Below are positions 12,186 through 24,210 of a stretch of DNA of 64,000 nucleotides, in pieces. The notes beneath the pieces were generated by a model, which made no database searches, was not told the DNA's origin, and was given only the letters and a program-made list of their open reading frames with translations. How positions within the stretch are numbered: the first letter of the stretch is position 1; each line of letters starts with the position of its first letter. This stretch comes from Podocnemis expansa (lineage: Eukaryota; Chordata; Testudines; Podocnemididae), in NCBI GenBank assembly GCA_007922195.1, contig ML682059.1:15796653-15860652 (forward strand). The letters run 5' to 3'. The position numbers were made by a program, and so were the translations under genes.

Positions 12186-14205
12186 TCATAGAATCATAGG
12201 GTTGGAAGGGACCTCATAGGTCATCTAGTCCAACCCCCTGCCAGAGACAGGACCACTCCCACTTAAACCATCCCAGTCAGGGTTTTGTCCAGCCAGGCCT
12301 TAAACACCTCCAAAGATGGAGACCCCACCACCTCCCTCGGCAGCTCATTCAAAGGCTTCACCACTTGCCTAGTAAAAATGTTTTTCCTAATATCCAGCCT
12401 CGACCTCCCTAACTGTAACTTGAGGCCATTGCTCATCGTTCTGTCCTCCGTTACTAGCAAGAATAGCCGAGCTCCATCCTCCTTGGAGCATCCCTTCAAG
12501 TAGTTGAAGGTTGCTATCAAATCCCCCCTTAATCTTCTCTTCTGCAGACTAAATAAGCCTAATGCTTTCAGTCTCTCCTCATAGGGCTTGTGCTCCAGCC
12601 CTTTAATCATTTTGGTTGCTCTCCACTGAACTCTCTCTAGCATGTCCCTGTCCTTTTTGTAGTGGGGAGCCCAAAACTGAACACAGTATTCTAGATGTGG
12701 CCTCACCAGTGCCGAATAGAGGGGAATGATCACATCCCCTGATCTGCTGGTAATACTTCTTTTGATGCAGCCCAGTATGCCATTGGCCTTTTTGGCAGCA
12801 AGAGCACACTGCTGACTCATATCCAGCTTCCCATCCACCATGACCCCCAGGTCCTTTTCTACACTGCTGCTGCTTAGCTGAATGTTTCCCAGCCTGTAGC
12901 AGTGCATGGGGTTTTTCCATCCCAAGTGCAGGATTTTACACTTGTCCTTACTGAACCTCATAAGATTTCTATTGGCCCACTGTTCCAATTTATCTAGGTC
13001 TCCCTGAATCCTGTCCTTGCCCCCCAACACGTCTACTGGCCCCCCAGCTTGGTGTCATCCGCAAACTTACTGAGAGTGCAGTCTATTCCATCATCCAGAT
13101 CATTGATGAAAATGTTGAACAGAACCGGCCCCAGGACCAACCCCTGGGGCACACCACTCGTTACTGCTTGCCAGCTAGACATGAAACCATTGATTCCTGC
13201 ATGCTGAAACCGTTGATCTAGCCAGTTTTCTATCCACCCTATAGTCTACCTATCCAACCCATACTTCCTTAATTTGCCAATGAGAATGCTGTGGGAAACT
13301 GTATCAAAAGCCTTGCTAAAATCAAGGTATATCACATCAACGGTTCTTCCTGCATCCAGAAAACCAGTCATCTGATCATAGAAGGCAATGAGGTTGGTCA
13401 GGCATGATTTACCCTTGGTGAATCCATGCTGACTGTTCCTGATCACTTTATTTTCCTCTAAGTGTTTGAGGATGGATTCTTTGAGAACCTGCTCCATAAT
13501 TTTTCCGGGGATTGAGGTGAGGCTGACAGGTCTGTAATTCCCCAGATCCTCCTTTTTCCCTTTCTTGAAAATAGGTAGTATATTTGGTTTTTTTCCAATC
13601 CTCTAGCACCTCCCCCGTTCTCCATGAGTTTTGAAAGATAATGGCCAGTGGTGCTGCTATCTCATCGGCCAATTCCCTTAGCACCCTTGGATGCAGTTCG
13701 TCCAGCCCCATGGACTTGTGCACATCCAGCTTCCTTAACAGTCCCTAACCAGACCTTCCATCACCAATGGCCTCTCTTCTTCTCTCCAATCTGCCATACC
13801 CATGGTAGTGGGCTGGGAGCTGACCCTGCCTGTGAAAACTGAAGCAAAAAAAGCATTGAGCACTTCTGCTTTTCCCTCATCCTCTGTCATGAGGATGCCT
13901 GCCCCGTTCAGTAAGGGACCTACACCTTCCCTGATCCTCTTCTTCTTATTAACATACTTATAGAACCCCTTCTTGTTATCCTTTGCATCCCTCACTCACT
14001 GCACCTCCATTTGTCCTTTGGCCTTTCTGATTTTATCCCTGCAGTCCGTAGCAATATCATTATATGCCTCCTTGGTCATCTGACCAAGCTTCCACTTCCT
14101 GTAAGCTTCCTTTTTATGTTTAAGCTCAGAGCAGAGTTCTCTGCTAAGCCATTCTGGCTGCCTCACATGTTTGTTCTTTCTCCTAACTGGAATGGCAACT
14201 TCCTA
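12186..14205 (-). mobile_element. CR1 LINE, 2-kb copy B
   Basis: The 3' tail lies at the low end (TCATAGAATCATAGGGTTGG in reverse complement). Reading leftward on the minus strand from about 13995 there is ORF2 linker sequence, then the RT domain with [16 protein letters not shown] (13246-13497), the catalytic FADD box near 13060, and the RT thumb and C-terminus in a 255-codon open frame (12263-13030). Several frame changes and stops separate these pieces. The endonuclease part is missing. It is better preserved than copy A, and the octamer tail is intact, so it is probably younger. Confidence 0.95.
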
Positions 14206-14239
14206 CTGAATTAAATAGCATGTGTATGTAAGTCCCTTA

Positions 14240-15460
14240 GACAAGGGTCAGCAACCCATGACCCTAGAGCTGCATACAGCTCTTTAAGAGCCTCCATCCT
14301 GGCTGTCCCGCCTACCTCTGGCTGGCTGCCCATCCCTAGAGAAGGAGAGCAGCCAAGCAGAGCAGCCACTTTTGGTGGTGGGGCCCACAGGGCCCTGCTC
14401 ATTGTTGTTCAGCCGCCTTACCCCCAGCTCTGGATAGGGCCCCTTTCGGATTTGGAGGCGGGGGCAAAGCTGCTGAACAATGTTGAGCAGGGCCCTGAAG
14501 GCCCCGTTGCCAAAACCAGCAGCTCTATCTGGCTGCTCTCCATCCCCCGGGGAGGGGCAGCTGGTGGGGGCAGCCGAAAGCGCTGCTCCATATAGGCAGT
14601 GGAATGGAAGGAAGGAGGGTTACTTCTTGTCCCAGCTGACCGTCTTCCCTCTCATCACCAGGACCCACAGTGTGGCCACCTGGCCACCTCTGCCCATGTT
14701 GTGGGAAGGCAGGGGTGGCACCAGCAGCTACGACCAGACTGGGGATTTTCAAATCTCCCACCCTGCCTTCCCACCATATGGGCAAGAAATGTCCGGGCAG
14801 CCATGCTGTGGCCCATGGAACTGCGGGGAAAGATGGGAGGCTCGGACCAAAACCCTCCTGCCCTTTGCTGTGCTGCCCATGTGGAGCAATTCTCACCACT
14901 GCCCCTGCCTACCACCCGTCCCCAGGGGGTGGAGAGCAGCAGGCATGCAGCTGGTGCTTTGGTAGTAGGGCCCTGGAACAGGCCATTCAGTGGAGTTCAG
15001 GCCACTTCACCCTGATAGCCTTCAGTATGGAACAGAGGCTGCCTTGCCCCCATGTCCTGGAGCTAACCTGTTCAGCAATGGGCAGTCCAGGAGTAAAGTG
15101 GCCTGAATTCTGCTGAGTGGGCTGCTCTGTGCTTGGGAGAAGCCTGGCCAGGTAAGGGGAATGGGTCTGGGGGTTATGGATGGGAGCCAACAGGGAAAGG
15201 GCACCGAGGGATTGGGGTCCAGGAGTCTGCAGGGGGGTCACAGAGCCGACAGGCATCAGGAAAGGTGGGGAGGGTTGAGGCAGCTAGAGGGCAGTGGGGA
15301 AAGATGCCAGAGAGGATAGGGCAGCTGGCAACAAAAGCCATGGAGATCAGGAGGTGGGTGAGTGGATCAGGGAAGGGGGGGTCAGAGAGCTGGCAAGTGG
15401 GGAAGACATCATGGGGTTGGAGACTCTGTGAGCCAGCGGGCACTTGAGAAGGGTCTCAGT
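14240..15460. repeat. GC-rich fold-back block with hAT-like left end
   Basis: The left edge, GGGTCAGCAACCCATGACCC, resembles hAT ends. I cannot find a matching right end. The interior contains one module about 70-80 bp long three times in alternating orientation: about 14337-14410 (inverted), 14477-14560 (direct) and 14897-14975 (inverted). Another inverted pair lies at about 14985-15012 and 15089-15121. Long open frames on both strands follow from GC-richness and symmetry and have no family resemblance. Confidence 0.5.
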
Positions 15461-15632
15461 GACAGACCTAAACACTGATTGTGTTTTGGATGAGTATTGT
15501 GGTGGCCTTCCTCTGGCCAGGGAGAGAGAGGGGCTATTCAGCTATGCTGGTAGGGGCACAACAGTAGGGCTAGGGCAGGGGAGGAGCAGAGTGGTACATC
15601 TTTATGCAGCTCTCAGAATACTTACTTATGAG

Positions 15633-15910
15633 CAGAGCCCTGTGTGGATACAAATAAGAGGATCCGTATCTGACCTGCATCCACAAGAAATGGTCCACGG
15701 ATATCCGTGTTGTATCCGTGGATGCAGATATAATGCGGATATTCTCGGGTATCCGCATATTTGCAGGGCTCTAGCTCTGTGCAGATAAAAATATGTGGAT
15801 CTGTATCCGATCTGCATCCACAAGAAATGGTCCACAGATATCCGTGTTGTATCCACGGATGAGGATATAAAATGGATATCTGTGGATATCCACAGATTTG
15901 CAGGGCTCTA
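15633..15910. mobile_element. hAT-like element built as a tandem dimer
   Basis: The ends are CAGAGCCCTG and, in reverse complement, TAGAGCCCTG. The flanks CTTATGAG and ATTATGAA match at six of eight positions. The interior repeats a unit of about 135 bp twice (about 15640-15772 and 15773-15905), both containing GCATCCACAAGAAATGGTCC and ATATCCGTGTTGTATCC. Confidence 0.7.
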
Positions 15911-16638
15911 ATTATGAAGAGGAAATGGCCCTTCTTCTCTTTTGGGTTGCCAAAGCCCAGCCCTTAGAAAATCTCTTTCTTCAAAAGAATGGTTTTGAGT
16001 ACACATGTGCAAGTTCTTTTGCTCTTGGAAATGTCAGATCAATGCCCCCCCCCCCCCAGCCTCAGTTCTTTCACCATTACTGTGTATTGCGTACATCAGC
16101 TACTTGCCAGCTACTCTCTTATGCAAGTTTATTTATTTCAGTGACATCTGCTGCATTTACTAAGCTCAGTCCTTCTCAGAAAATGATACAATCTTGAATT
16201 AAAATAGGACAATCATGTCAGGCTATTTTAGTCGATGGTGCTTGTAGTGGAGCTTTCCTAAGACGGTTCTAGTGTGTTCCATCTGCATCATGCAAATGAA
16301 AGCCACAATTTAAATATTTCTCAAAGATCAATGCCCACAGCATGAGCCAAATCTGGCTTACCGTTGTGTGATTGGATGGATCATTAATGAACTGCATCCC
16401 CTTGAGAAAAATAGTATAAGAGATATGTTTGTAGAAGATTGTGAATTTAGAGATACGCCTGAGCATGGGCCAGTGTTGTGTGAATTGGGAGACATGTCCT
16501 ACAAGAGTTCTAACATGGCTGCCCCCAGTTATACAGCTGGGATTTATACTTTATTCAACAGTGTAGTCTTTAATGAATCCTCAAAATCATTACAGAACTT
16601 GACTAGTTCAAACTGGTATATGAGTGCCCAGGCACTTA
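15911..16638. other. Unassigned DNA
   Basis: A poly-C run lies near 16046-16058. Frames at 15898-16197 and 16368-16673 have no recognisable domain. Confidence 0.45.
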
Positions 16639-18683
16639 GGGCATATCCACATGCACCTTTTAAATCAAAATAACACATGTTATTTTGATTTTAAAATGTT
16701 TGGCTATGTCCACACAAGCCTTTTAGATCGAAACAACAGCAGGTGTTTTGATTTAAAAATAGACATGTGCAGATGACATTTTCCTCATTTCAAAAAAAGG
16801 AGCTCCTTTACTTCAAAATAAAGAAAATCATTTTGATATAATAAAACCTGGTTATAAATCAAAATGAGGGTTATTTTGAAAATGTGGTTTTGAAATAACT
16901 CCATCTGGCTCTGTTATATCAATATGTCTCACATATAGATATAACAGAATGACCTTCCTCCCAGGGTGCATGGCACCCTGCTGAAGGGAGGTGGAGAGGG
17001 GCGCAGAAGGGAGCTGAAGGGAGGTGGAGAGGGGCACAGAAGGGCGGTGGGTCCCAGGACTTTCCCAGCTGCTGCAGTAAGCAGGCAGCCAGAGGGGGCC
17101 ATGGCTCCCCCACCCACATTCCCGGCTGCGGGCTTGAGCCCGCAGGTGGGGGGACTGTTGCTTCCCCGCCTGCTTGCCCCACTGCAATGACGGTGGGGCA
17201 AGCAGGCAGCCAGGCGGGATGGCGGCTCCCCCGCCTGCTTTCCCAGCTATGGGCTCGAGCTCACAGCCAGGGTGGACCATGGCTCCCCTGCCCACTTGCC
17301 CTACTGAGGGCAAGCGTGATGGGGACCCATGGTCTCCCTTGGCTGCCTGCTTGCCCTGCCGTCAGGGCAGCGGGGCAAGTGGGTGGGGGAGCTGTGGTCC
17401 CACCTGACTGCCTGTTTGCCCATCCATCCATCAATGGAGTCCAGCTGGCTCCCGTGCCCACTGCAGGGGCAGGAGCCAGCAACCTCAGCAAGGCAGTCAA
17501 GCCAGTTCCTGCTCCCCTGCCCACTCCCCCAGCCCCTGCCAAGCTCCACAGCCTGGTCAATTTTACAGAAGGCAAACAGACCAGGGTGTGGAGTCACAGT
17601 CCTGCAGCCTGGTCAATTTCACAGTGAAATTGACCTGGCTGCGGAGCCTGGCAGGGGCTAGGGGAGTGGGTGTCACCCCCTGTCTGCTTGCAGCAGCCAG
17701 GTGCTGGAGGATGGGGGTGTGGGAGAGCTCTGCCCCCATGGCCTCACCAGCAGCCCCCGAGAATGTGGAGCGAGGCGAGCAGCTCTGGCACCCACCACCC
17801 AGCTAGCTGTTGGCACCCAAAGCAAGCTGGAGGAGCCGGCTCTGGGAACCCTGCCGAGCTGTCTCCCGGCAAGCCTGGCAAGCCAGCTTGGGGACTGGCC
17901 CCCCACTGCTGCAGGTTTGCCCGGGCAGCAAGGAAAGCCAGCTGGGTACCCATCACACCCCCTGCTTCTGACAAGGGGGGGCAATGGGGAAAGCCAGCTC
18001 CACGCGGAACCCAGGCAGTGGGGCGAGAGGGATGGGGCATCCGACTCCCTCCCTGCAATGCTTGGGCTGCAGTTTCCAAACCCCGGGGCACGGGGAGCCT
18101 GGCTCTCACCCACTCTCCCGGGGCTGCAGCAGCGAGCCCCCAGGGTGGCGGGCAGGTGGCTCCCACCTGCGCTCCTGGGGCTGCAGGAGCTGAGCCCCAG
18201 GAGCACAGGGAGCCAGCTCTCACCCGTGCTCACAGGGCTGCAGCTGTGCACCAGGGTCCATCCCCCACTGCCCCACCCTCTAGGTGAGATCCAGGCAGGG
18301 GATAGGGTGGCAACATGGCTCTCCCAGGGATCAATGTTGCCACACCTCCCAGGATGCCCCTCTCCCAAATCGAAATAGCAAGTGCTGTGTCTGGACTTCC
18401 TATTTCAATTTGGTATTTTTCCTTAATTCAATTAAGTTTAATTGAAGCTAGGGTTTTATTTCGAATTTGCTTGTTTTGAAATTAACTCATTTTGAAATAA
18501 GCATTTAGATGTGGACATAGCCTTTATGTCCAGATGATGTTTCCTTATTTCAAAATAAGAAGCTCCCTTATTTTGAAGTAAGGAAAATAATTTCAATATA
18601 ATTAAAACTGGTTTGATATCACAGTGAGGGTTATTTCAGAACTGTGGCTTAAATCGAAATAAGCGTTATATGTGGACATAGCC
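16639..18683. mobile_element. Harbinger-like miniature element (outer) split by its own relative
   Basis: The left part is 16639-16701, starting GGGCATATCCACATG. The right part is 18523-18683, ending ATGTGGACATAGCC. The flanks TTA and TCA fit a 3-bp duplication with one change. Joined across the insertion the element would be about 220 bp. Its interior is collinear with the left end of the inserted element (cagatgac, cctcatttca, ggagctcc, gatataataaaacc blocks), so host and insert belong to one family. Confidence 0.68.
16702..18522. mobile_element. 1.8-kb GC-rich Harbinger-like non-autonomous element
   Basis: It starts GGCTATGTCCACACAAGCC and ends GATGTGGACATAGCC, with TTT on both sides. The terminal 200-300 bp are AT-rich with TTTTGAAA and TTTCGAAA motifs. 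The core, about 16960-18350, is very GC-rich and built of short hairpins, for example repeated CTTGCCC...GGGCAAG arms, plus a direct repeat of GAAGGGAGGTGGAGAGGGGC at about 16982 and 17017. It has overlapping long frames on all strands but no transposase or Myb signature, so I regard it as non-coding cargo. Confidence 0.7.
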
Positions 18684-18829
18684 TCAGAACATCAGCCTTT
18701 GTCCTAACCTATTCAGTATCAGAGAACTGTGCTCCTTTCTGGTGTCACTGGTCTCATAAAGGCTTGATGATGTACAGCTTAACAAGGCTATCCATATTAC
18801 TATCAGGACTTTATGACTGCCTTTTAAGA

Positions 18830-19992
18830 TGAGATGACTGGCTCTGTGGATGTTGGGAAAGTGGTGGACCTTGACTTCAGCAAAGCTTTTGATACGGTCT
18901 CCCATGGTATTCTTGCCTGTCAGTTAGAGATGTATGGTTGGATGAATGGACTATAAGATGAACGGAAAGTTGGCTAGATCATTAGGCTAAACAGGTAGTG
19001 ATCAACACCTCCGTGTCTAGCTGGAAGCTGGTAACAAGCAAGTACCCCAGGTTTCAGTTCTGGCCTGGGGTCTAGTTTTATTCTACATCAGTAATCATCT
19101 GTAGGATGAGGTGTATTGCACCCTCACCCTCAGTAAGTTTACAGATACAATAAGCTGGGGGGGAGTGGTAGATACACTGAAGGGTCAGGATAGCATAAAG
19201 AGTGACCTAACAAATTGGATAATTGAGTCAAAAAAAAAAAACACAACAAATTGATGAGGTTCAAAAAGGACAATTTCAGAGTTCTGCACTTAGGACACAC
19301 TGACTAGGCAGCAGTTTTGCAGAGAAAGATCCGATGGTTACGGTGGACAAAAAGCTGGATATGTGTCAACAGTGTGTCCTTGTTGCCAGGAAGGCTAATA
19401 GAATATCGATCTGCATTAACAGGAGTATTTGCAGCAGATCGAGGAAAGTGATTTATTCCCATTTATTAAGAACTTGTGAAGCCAAATTTAGAGTATTGTA
19501 TTCTGTTTCGGGTCCCCCACTACAGAACGGATGTTGAAAAATTGGAGAGAGTCCAGCAGAGGGCAACAAAAATAATTAGGGGGCTGGAGCGCATGATTTG
19601 TAAAGGAAGACTGAGGGAACTAGGCTTGTTTTGTCTACAGAGGAGAATAATGAGGTGGGATTTGCTAGCAGCCTCTAACTAACAGAAAGGGAGTTCTAGG
19701 GAAGATGGAGTTAGGCTGTTTGCAGTGGTAGTAGATGACAGGACAAGTAACAGTGGTCTCAAGTTGCAATGGGGAACTCTAGGTTGGAGTTTAGGAAAAA
19801 CTTTTTCACAAGGAGGGTGATGAGGCACTGAAATGGAGAGGTTTTTAATCTCCATCCTTATCAGTTTTTAAGTCCTGGATTCACAAAGCCTTAACCGGGA
19901 TGGTTGAGTTGGGTTTGGTCATGTTTTAAGGGGGGTTGGGCTAGATGACCTCCTGAGATCCCTTTCATATGTAATCTTCCATGATTCTATGA
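18830..19992 (+). mobile_element. CR1 LINE, copy C
   Basis: It begins in the RT domain ([17 protein letters not shown], about 18865-18915), runs through DKKLDMCQQCVL (about 19345) and ERVQQRATKIIRGLE (about 19543-19587), and ends with the 3' tail ACCTCCTGAGATCCCTTTC and ATGATTCTATGAG. Numerous stops and frame changes make it an old, 5'-truncated, non-functional copy. Confidence 0.92.
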
Positions 19993-20890
19993 GCTCCATT
20001 GCCATGGCCACTGATTCTTAGGTAGCATAGCACCACCCAAATTTCCTATGAAAAGACTGTTGTCATGCTGCTGGCTAAAGTCAATCAGAATAGCAATGAA
20101 CTTTTGCACACTGACTTCTTCAGTATCCCTACAGTTCCCCCATCTTCAAAATGTGCTGTGTGATAATTTTTGTTACTACTGGACATGTTTGTGGGAATCT
20201 GCTTGTCATAATGTGTGGTCAACAACAGTCGTTAATCACTCTCTCATCACTGACCCAGCCATTTATCCACCAGGTTTTGATCTGCCAAGGTAGCTGTGGT
20301 CATTTCTGAACTGGTTTCAAACAGGACAGGGCAACTGTGCAGCCAATCTCTGTGAATAGGGTTTTTCTAATGACCCATGATGCAACTTTAATCAACTTCA
20401 CAGTACGACACATATCATGGTTAAATGCCAACTGACTTATTTTGATGACAGGCTATTGGCTCTCCACCTGGTTGATGATGATGCCATTAAATGACCAGGC
20501 ACATTATAAACATGATGATTATGAGTCCCTAAAACACTTTTGAAAATCCCATCCTTAATGTTATACTCTAACTTCTTCCCTCAAACTTATAGGTGTATGT
20601 TATGTTATTGTTTTGTTTTGTTTTTCATGAAAGGCTTTCATTGTGCAGCTTTGCAGGTTTCAGTGTCTAATCCATATATGTTAGTTTATTTCAATAAGAG
20701 AGGCAGAGTTAAAGTCACAAAAAAAACATAGGTGTGATGATGCTGAAGTCTGTGTGCTAAATCCCAGTCTTCTCACAAAGACAGGCACCTAAGTCTGGGC
20801 TACAGGGGGGGTGCCTCCTGCTGTTTGTGAGTCTCATCTACAACAATTCTCTTGTGATTAGGTGCCTCTATCCTTTTAGGGAGGAGGCAG
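19993..20890. other. Unassigned DNA
   Basis: Two unrecognisable short frames (20048-20293 and 20540-20731) are present. No repeat ends are seen. Confidence 0.5.
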
Positions 20891-21460
20891 CACAGTCTCT
20901 GCCTTAAAGCTTCTAGCTCAATCATTAGTGTAGTCACCTATGATGTGGTTGGTCCTCAGTTCAAGTCCCTCTTCCACCTCACAGGAAGAAGTGATCTTCC
21001 ATGGCTCACGTGAGAGCTCCAACCAGCAGACTACAGTGTCATTTTCATGCTTGTGTGATTTCTCTCTAGCCCAGTGATTTCTCTCTAGCTCATTACTTCA
21101 TCCTCAGTGGAACAACTTCAACAGGAGAAGACTGAAGGCAACTCACAGCTGGGCTGGCCCAATCATATAGGTGAACTAGGCAGTCACCTAGGGCCACCGG
21201 GCTTCAAGGGGCTACAAATTAGAAGGAAGTGAATTTTTTCCTCTGTTTGAAAAAAACATATTAATATATTATCTCTTATAAAATGTAGAGGGTGGCACCA
21301 AAGTCATAGTTTGCCTAGGGTGCCAAAAACCCTTGGGTCAGCACTAACTCACAGTAGAATATCCCATAACTCAGTGGTCAAGCCATGCACTTAAACTATG
21401 CCAGATTGTTATTCAAATCCCTTTTCCACTTCAGGGATGGAGTGAGCAACCCAAAATAAT
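20891..21460 (+). repeat. Possible tRNA-derived SINE remnants
   Basis: Two stretches resemble tRNA promoter boxes: about 20925-20985, ending AGTTCAAGTCCC (B-box-like), and about 21358-21430, with CTCAGTGGTCAAGCC (A-box-like) and TATTCAAATCCC (B-box-like). Both are followed by a TTCCACCTC or TTCCACTTC block, as tRNA-headed SINEs often are. A hAT-like element separates them. This is a motif-level match only. Confidence 0.35.
21149..21346. mobile_element. hAT-like miniature element
   Basis: It is flanked by a perfect 8-bp duplication, ACTCACAG (21141-21148 and 21347-21354). The ends, CTGGGCTGGCCCAAT and (reverse complement) TAGTGCTGACCCAAG, match at 10 of 15 positions. The 198-bp interior is non-coding. 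Confidence 0.75.
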
Positions 21461-21751
21461 CTGTAGCCTAAATTAATGGATTTAACGGATTTAGACTGAA
21501 AATGAATTTATCCCAGTAAGGGCACATGTGGAGTTTGGCATATACACACAATACAGATCAGAGAGTGGAACTTGCTGCTTAGGCCAAAACAGTCAATCAT
21601 GAGTGCCTAAATCCAAATTTAGGCACCCATATAAATAGTCTGATTTTCAGAGGAGGCTGAGTACCTTCCATCACCATATAAACTTCAAGTTCCTTGAAAC
21701 TTGGACAGTTCTTTAGATGCCTACATGCAGATTTTGATACCTAACTTTATC

Positions 21752-22114
21752 CACTATGTTCACACACAGGGGGTTATTTCGATACACGTTGTTTTGACAC
21801 ATTTTGTATTGAAGTAACACCTTATTTCAAAATAAGTTAATTTGAATTAACAGTTTATTAATTCGAATTAAGGAAAAAAGCAGGAATTGAAATAGCAAGT
21901 TCAGACAACAGTTATTTTGAAACGAGTCACCGTTGTTTTGAAACAACATGTCCAGATGTCATTGTTTTGAAACAATTGTTTCGAAACAACGTTGTTTCGT
22001 CCCCACATGGGGTTTAAGTTGTTTTGAAACAACGGTGCGTCGTGTGAACATGGCCTTTCTTATTTCGAAACAACATCTGTTGTTTCAAAATAAGACTGCT
22101 GTGTGAACACACCC
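21752..22114. mobile_element. Harbinger-like miniature element, TTTCGAAA type
   Basis: The ends are CTATGTTCACACACAGG and, in reverse complement, GGGTGTGTTCACACAGC. The interior closely resembles 9295-9681 (same TTCGATACA start, the same AATTCGAATTAAGGAAAAAAGC segment type, and GAAACAAC blocks). No clean 3-bp duplication remains. Confidence 0.8.
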
Positions 22115-23723
22115 TGTCTGTTTATTCATAAGTATTCCCATTTACCTATTTGTGTCACTATGCAGTACCTATGTTTACATTTTATATTGTGTCCTTCATT
22201 TTGATATTTAAGCACTTCTGAGTTCCTTGGTGAGTTTCACAGAATATTCTATTCTTCCTCCATTAAAAGCAAGGAGTCTGCCCCTTTGGAACTTTCCATT
22301 AAAGATGTCCTTTAGTTTTAGGATATGTTAATTTTTTTCTTCTTCCCTATTTTGCAATATTAATTTTGGCATTTGATTTTTATTGTTTATTTTGTTATAT
22401 TTTTAATAAAACAGCTTCCCCCCCCAAAAAAAATCTAGTGAATATCTCCAGATAAAATCACAAATATATTCATTAGATTTATCATACAATGGAGACTAGT
22501 GACTGGTACTTTATTTCACATATCACTATACAGTGAAGCAATATATAGTATTTCAGCTAAAAGTTTCAAAGTACTGAAGTCATTATTGTTGGCTCCCTTC
22601 ATTCCAGTATTTTTTGTTTTTTAAGGTCTCCCTGATTGACTTAATGTAGACACCAGGAAGGCAAAAGAAGCACAATGAAATAAGGTTTAGATGTAACCTG
22701 TTTGTTGCTTTGTAGCTTTAGCCTGGTTAACCAAAAATGTAATTTATTTTAGTTAACAATCCCCTTACCCCATCTTTTTTGTTCTTTTTGTAGTTGTGAA
22801 AAGAACATCAGATCTTAAGAAGTTGTTCACTTTAATAAAGATAGGGAATGTGACATCTCTCTTACGGTGCATTTGCATTAATCATCAACCCTGTTGTGTG
22901 TGTCCTCTGTGTGTCACAGCACTTCATTAACTTCTAACTTCATTATAGACTACGTTAAAAAGGAAGATGTGCTACAAAGACAATGACTTTATTCAAATAT
23001 GTGACCTTCATGGTTTATTATTTATTAGAGCAATATAATATAGGGCAATATCACATAAATATAACATATTTATCAAACATGTCTGCCCAGTTATATGTAG
23101 GAGCACAAAGAAACTGAATTTATATCTTTCATATTAAGGCTCTGTTACCAGTGCATTAGCCATTAAATGTTACTGATGCTGGTTTGATGGGTTTTGCTAA
23201 GGCACCAAAATACTTTCTACTTTTATATGATCAGTTGCTACATAAATGATTTGCCTTTTGCCCCCTGCCTCCATTTTTCAATGTTCAAGTTATGTTCAAA
23301 CCATTTTAAAAGTGAAATGCTGTCTTAGCTGTTTTCTGTCCTGTTCATCTGATGATAAATATTACAGGCTATTTTCACTGTGCTTTGATAAAGTGGAGAT
23401 AGGATGTTGTATGGCATGATCTTTATTGACTGCTAATTAGCCATGTGTTCTTGTGGACTAGTATTGCTTTCCTTTTAAAGAGAGGAAACCCATCATATGC
23501 AAACCAAATATATGTATTTTACAGTGGGGATGTAAAGTTTACACTCCTTAAATCTTAATTATATAAAAAAAGAAAGGATTTAAGACTATTCAGAGAAAGT
23601 ATGTGGGGAAAACTTATTCAGTGAGTCATACTAAATCTGAATAAATTTAAAAATAATTTTGGATACAATTTTTCATGTCGTTTTTTTTTTTTTTATATAT
23701 TGTTGCAGCGGTTAGATCTCCTG
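22115..23723. other. Unassigned AT-rich DNA
   Basis: No frame above 60 codons, repeat end or RNA gene is seen. The 22,830-23,470 part lacks simple repeats and would be a reasonable place to test for conserved non-coding sequence. Confidence 0.5.
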
Positions 23724-24094
23724 GGCTATGGCCACACATACATCATTATTTTGAAATAGCACATTTTGAAATGAGTTATTTTGAAATAAAGTCCTTATTT
23801 TGAAATAAATTAATTCAAATTAACAGTTTGTTAATTCGAATTAAGGGAAAGCCTGCTTTCAAAATAGCCCTTGTTTTGAAATGGTTATTTCGAAACAAGG
23901 CCGTTTGGACAACCATTTCAAAACAACAGTTATTTCGATTAGATGCAAGGTTTAACAGTTTTGAAATAATGGCCATTATTTTGAAACAGTGGGTCCCATT
24001 GTTTTGAAATAACAATGCATCGTGTGGACATGCTGCTTCTTATTTTGAAACAACCTCTGTTGTTTTGAAATAAGAAGCCTGTGTGGACATACCC
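23724..24094. mobile_element. Harbinger-like miniature element, decayed TTTCGAAA type
   Basis: It starts GGCTATGGCCACACATAC and ends GTGTGGACATACCC. The flanks CTG and TTG fit a 3-bp duplication with one change. Most TTTCGAAA motifs have become TTTTGAAA, which implies an older copy than 42164-42666. Minus-strand frames here are translated repeats. Confidence 0.8.
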
Positions 24095-24181
24095 TTGGAT
24101 TACTAGTACATTGATACTGATACATTGTTTTGCATTTGGCATATTGAAATGTTTTATGCAGATTATCAGCATTTTAAATAT

Positions 24182-24210
24182 GCACACACACACCCACACA
24201 CACACACACC
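24182..24210. repeat. (CA)n microsatellite
   Basis: An almost pure CA run with two CCC interruptions. It creates a meaningless His-Thr-rich frame. Confidence 0.95.

Noticed and set aside
14480..15447. Several 90-160 codon frames
   Set aside because: Same cause, fold-back GC-rich repeat. No homology recognised.
16852..18378. Many long open frames on both strands, up to 231 codons
   Set aside because: GC-rich hairpin DNA inside a transposon. Frames overlap in all phases, are Pro, Gly, Ala and Ser-rich, and show no domain.
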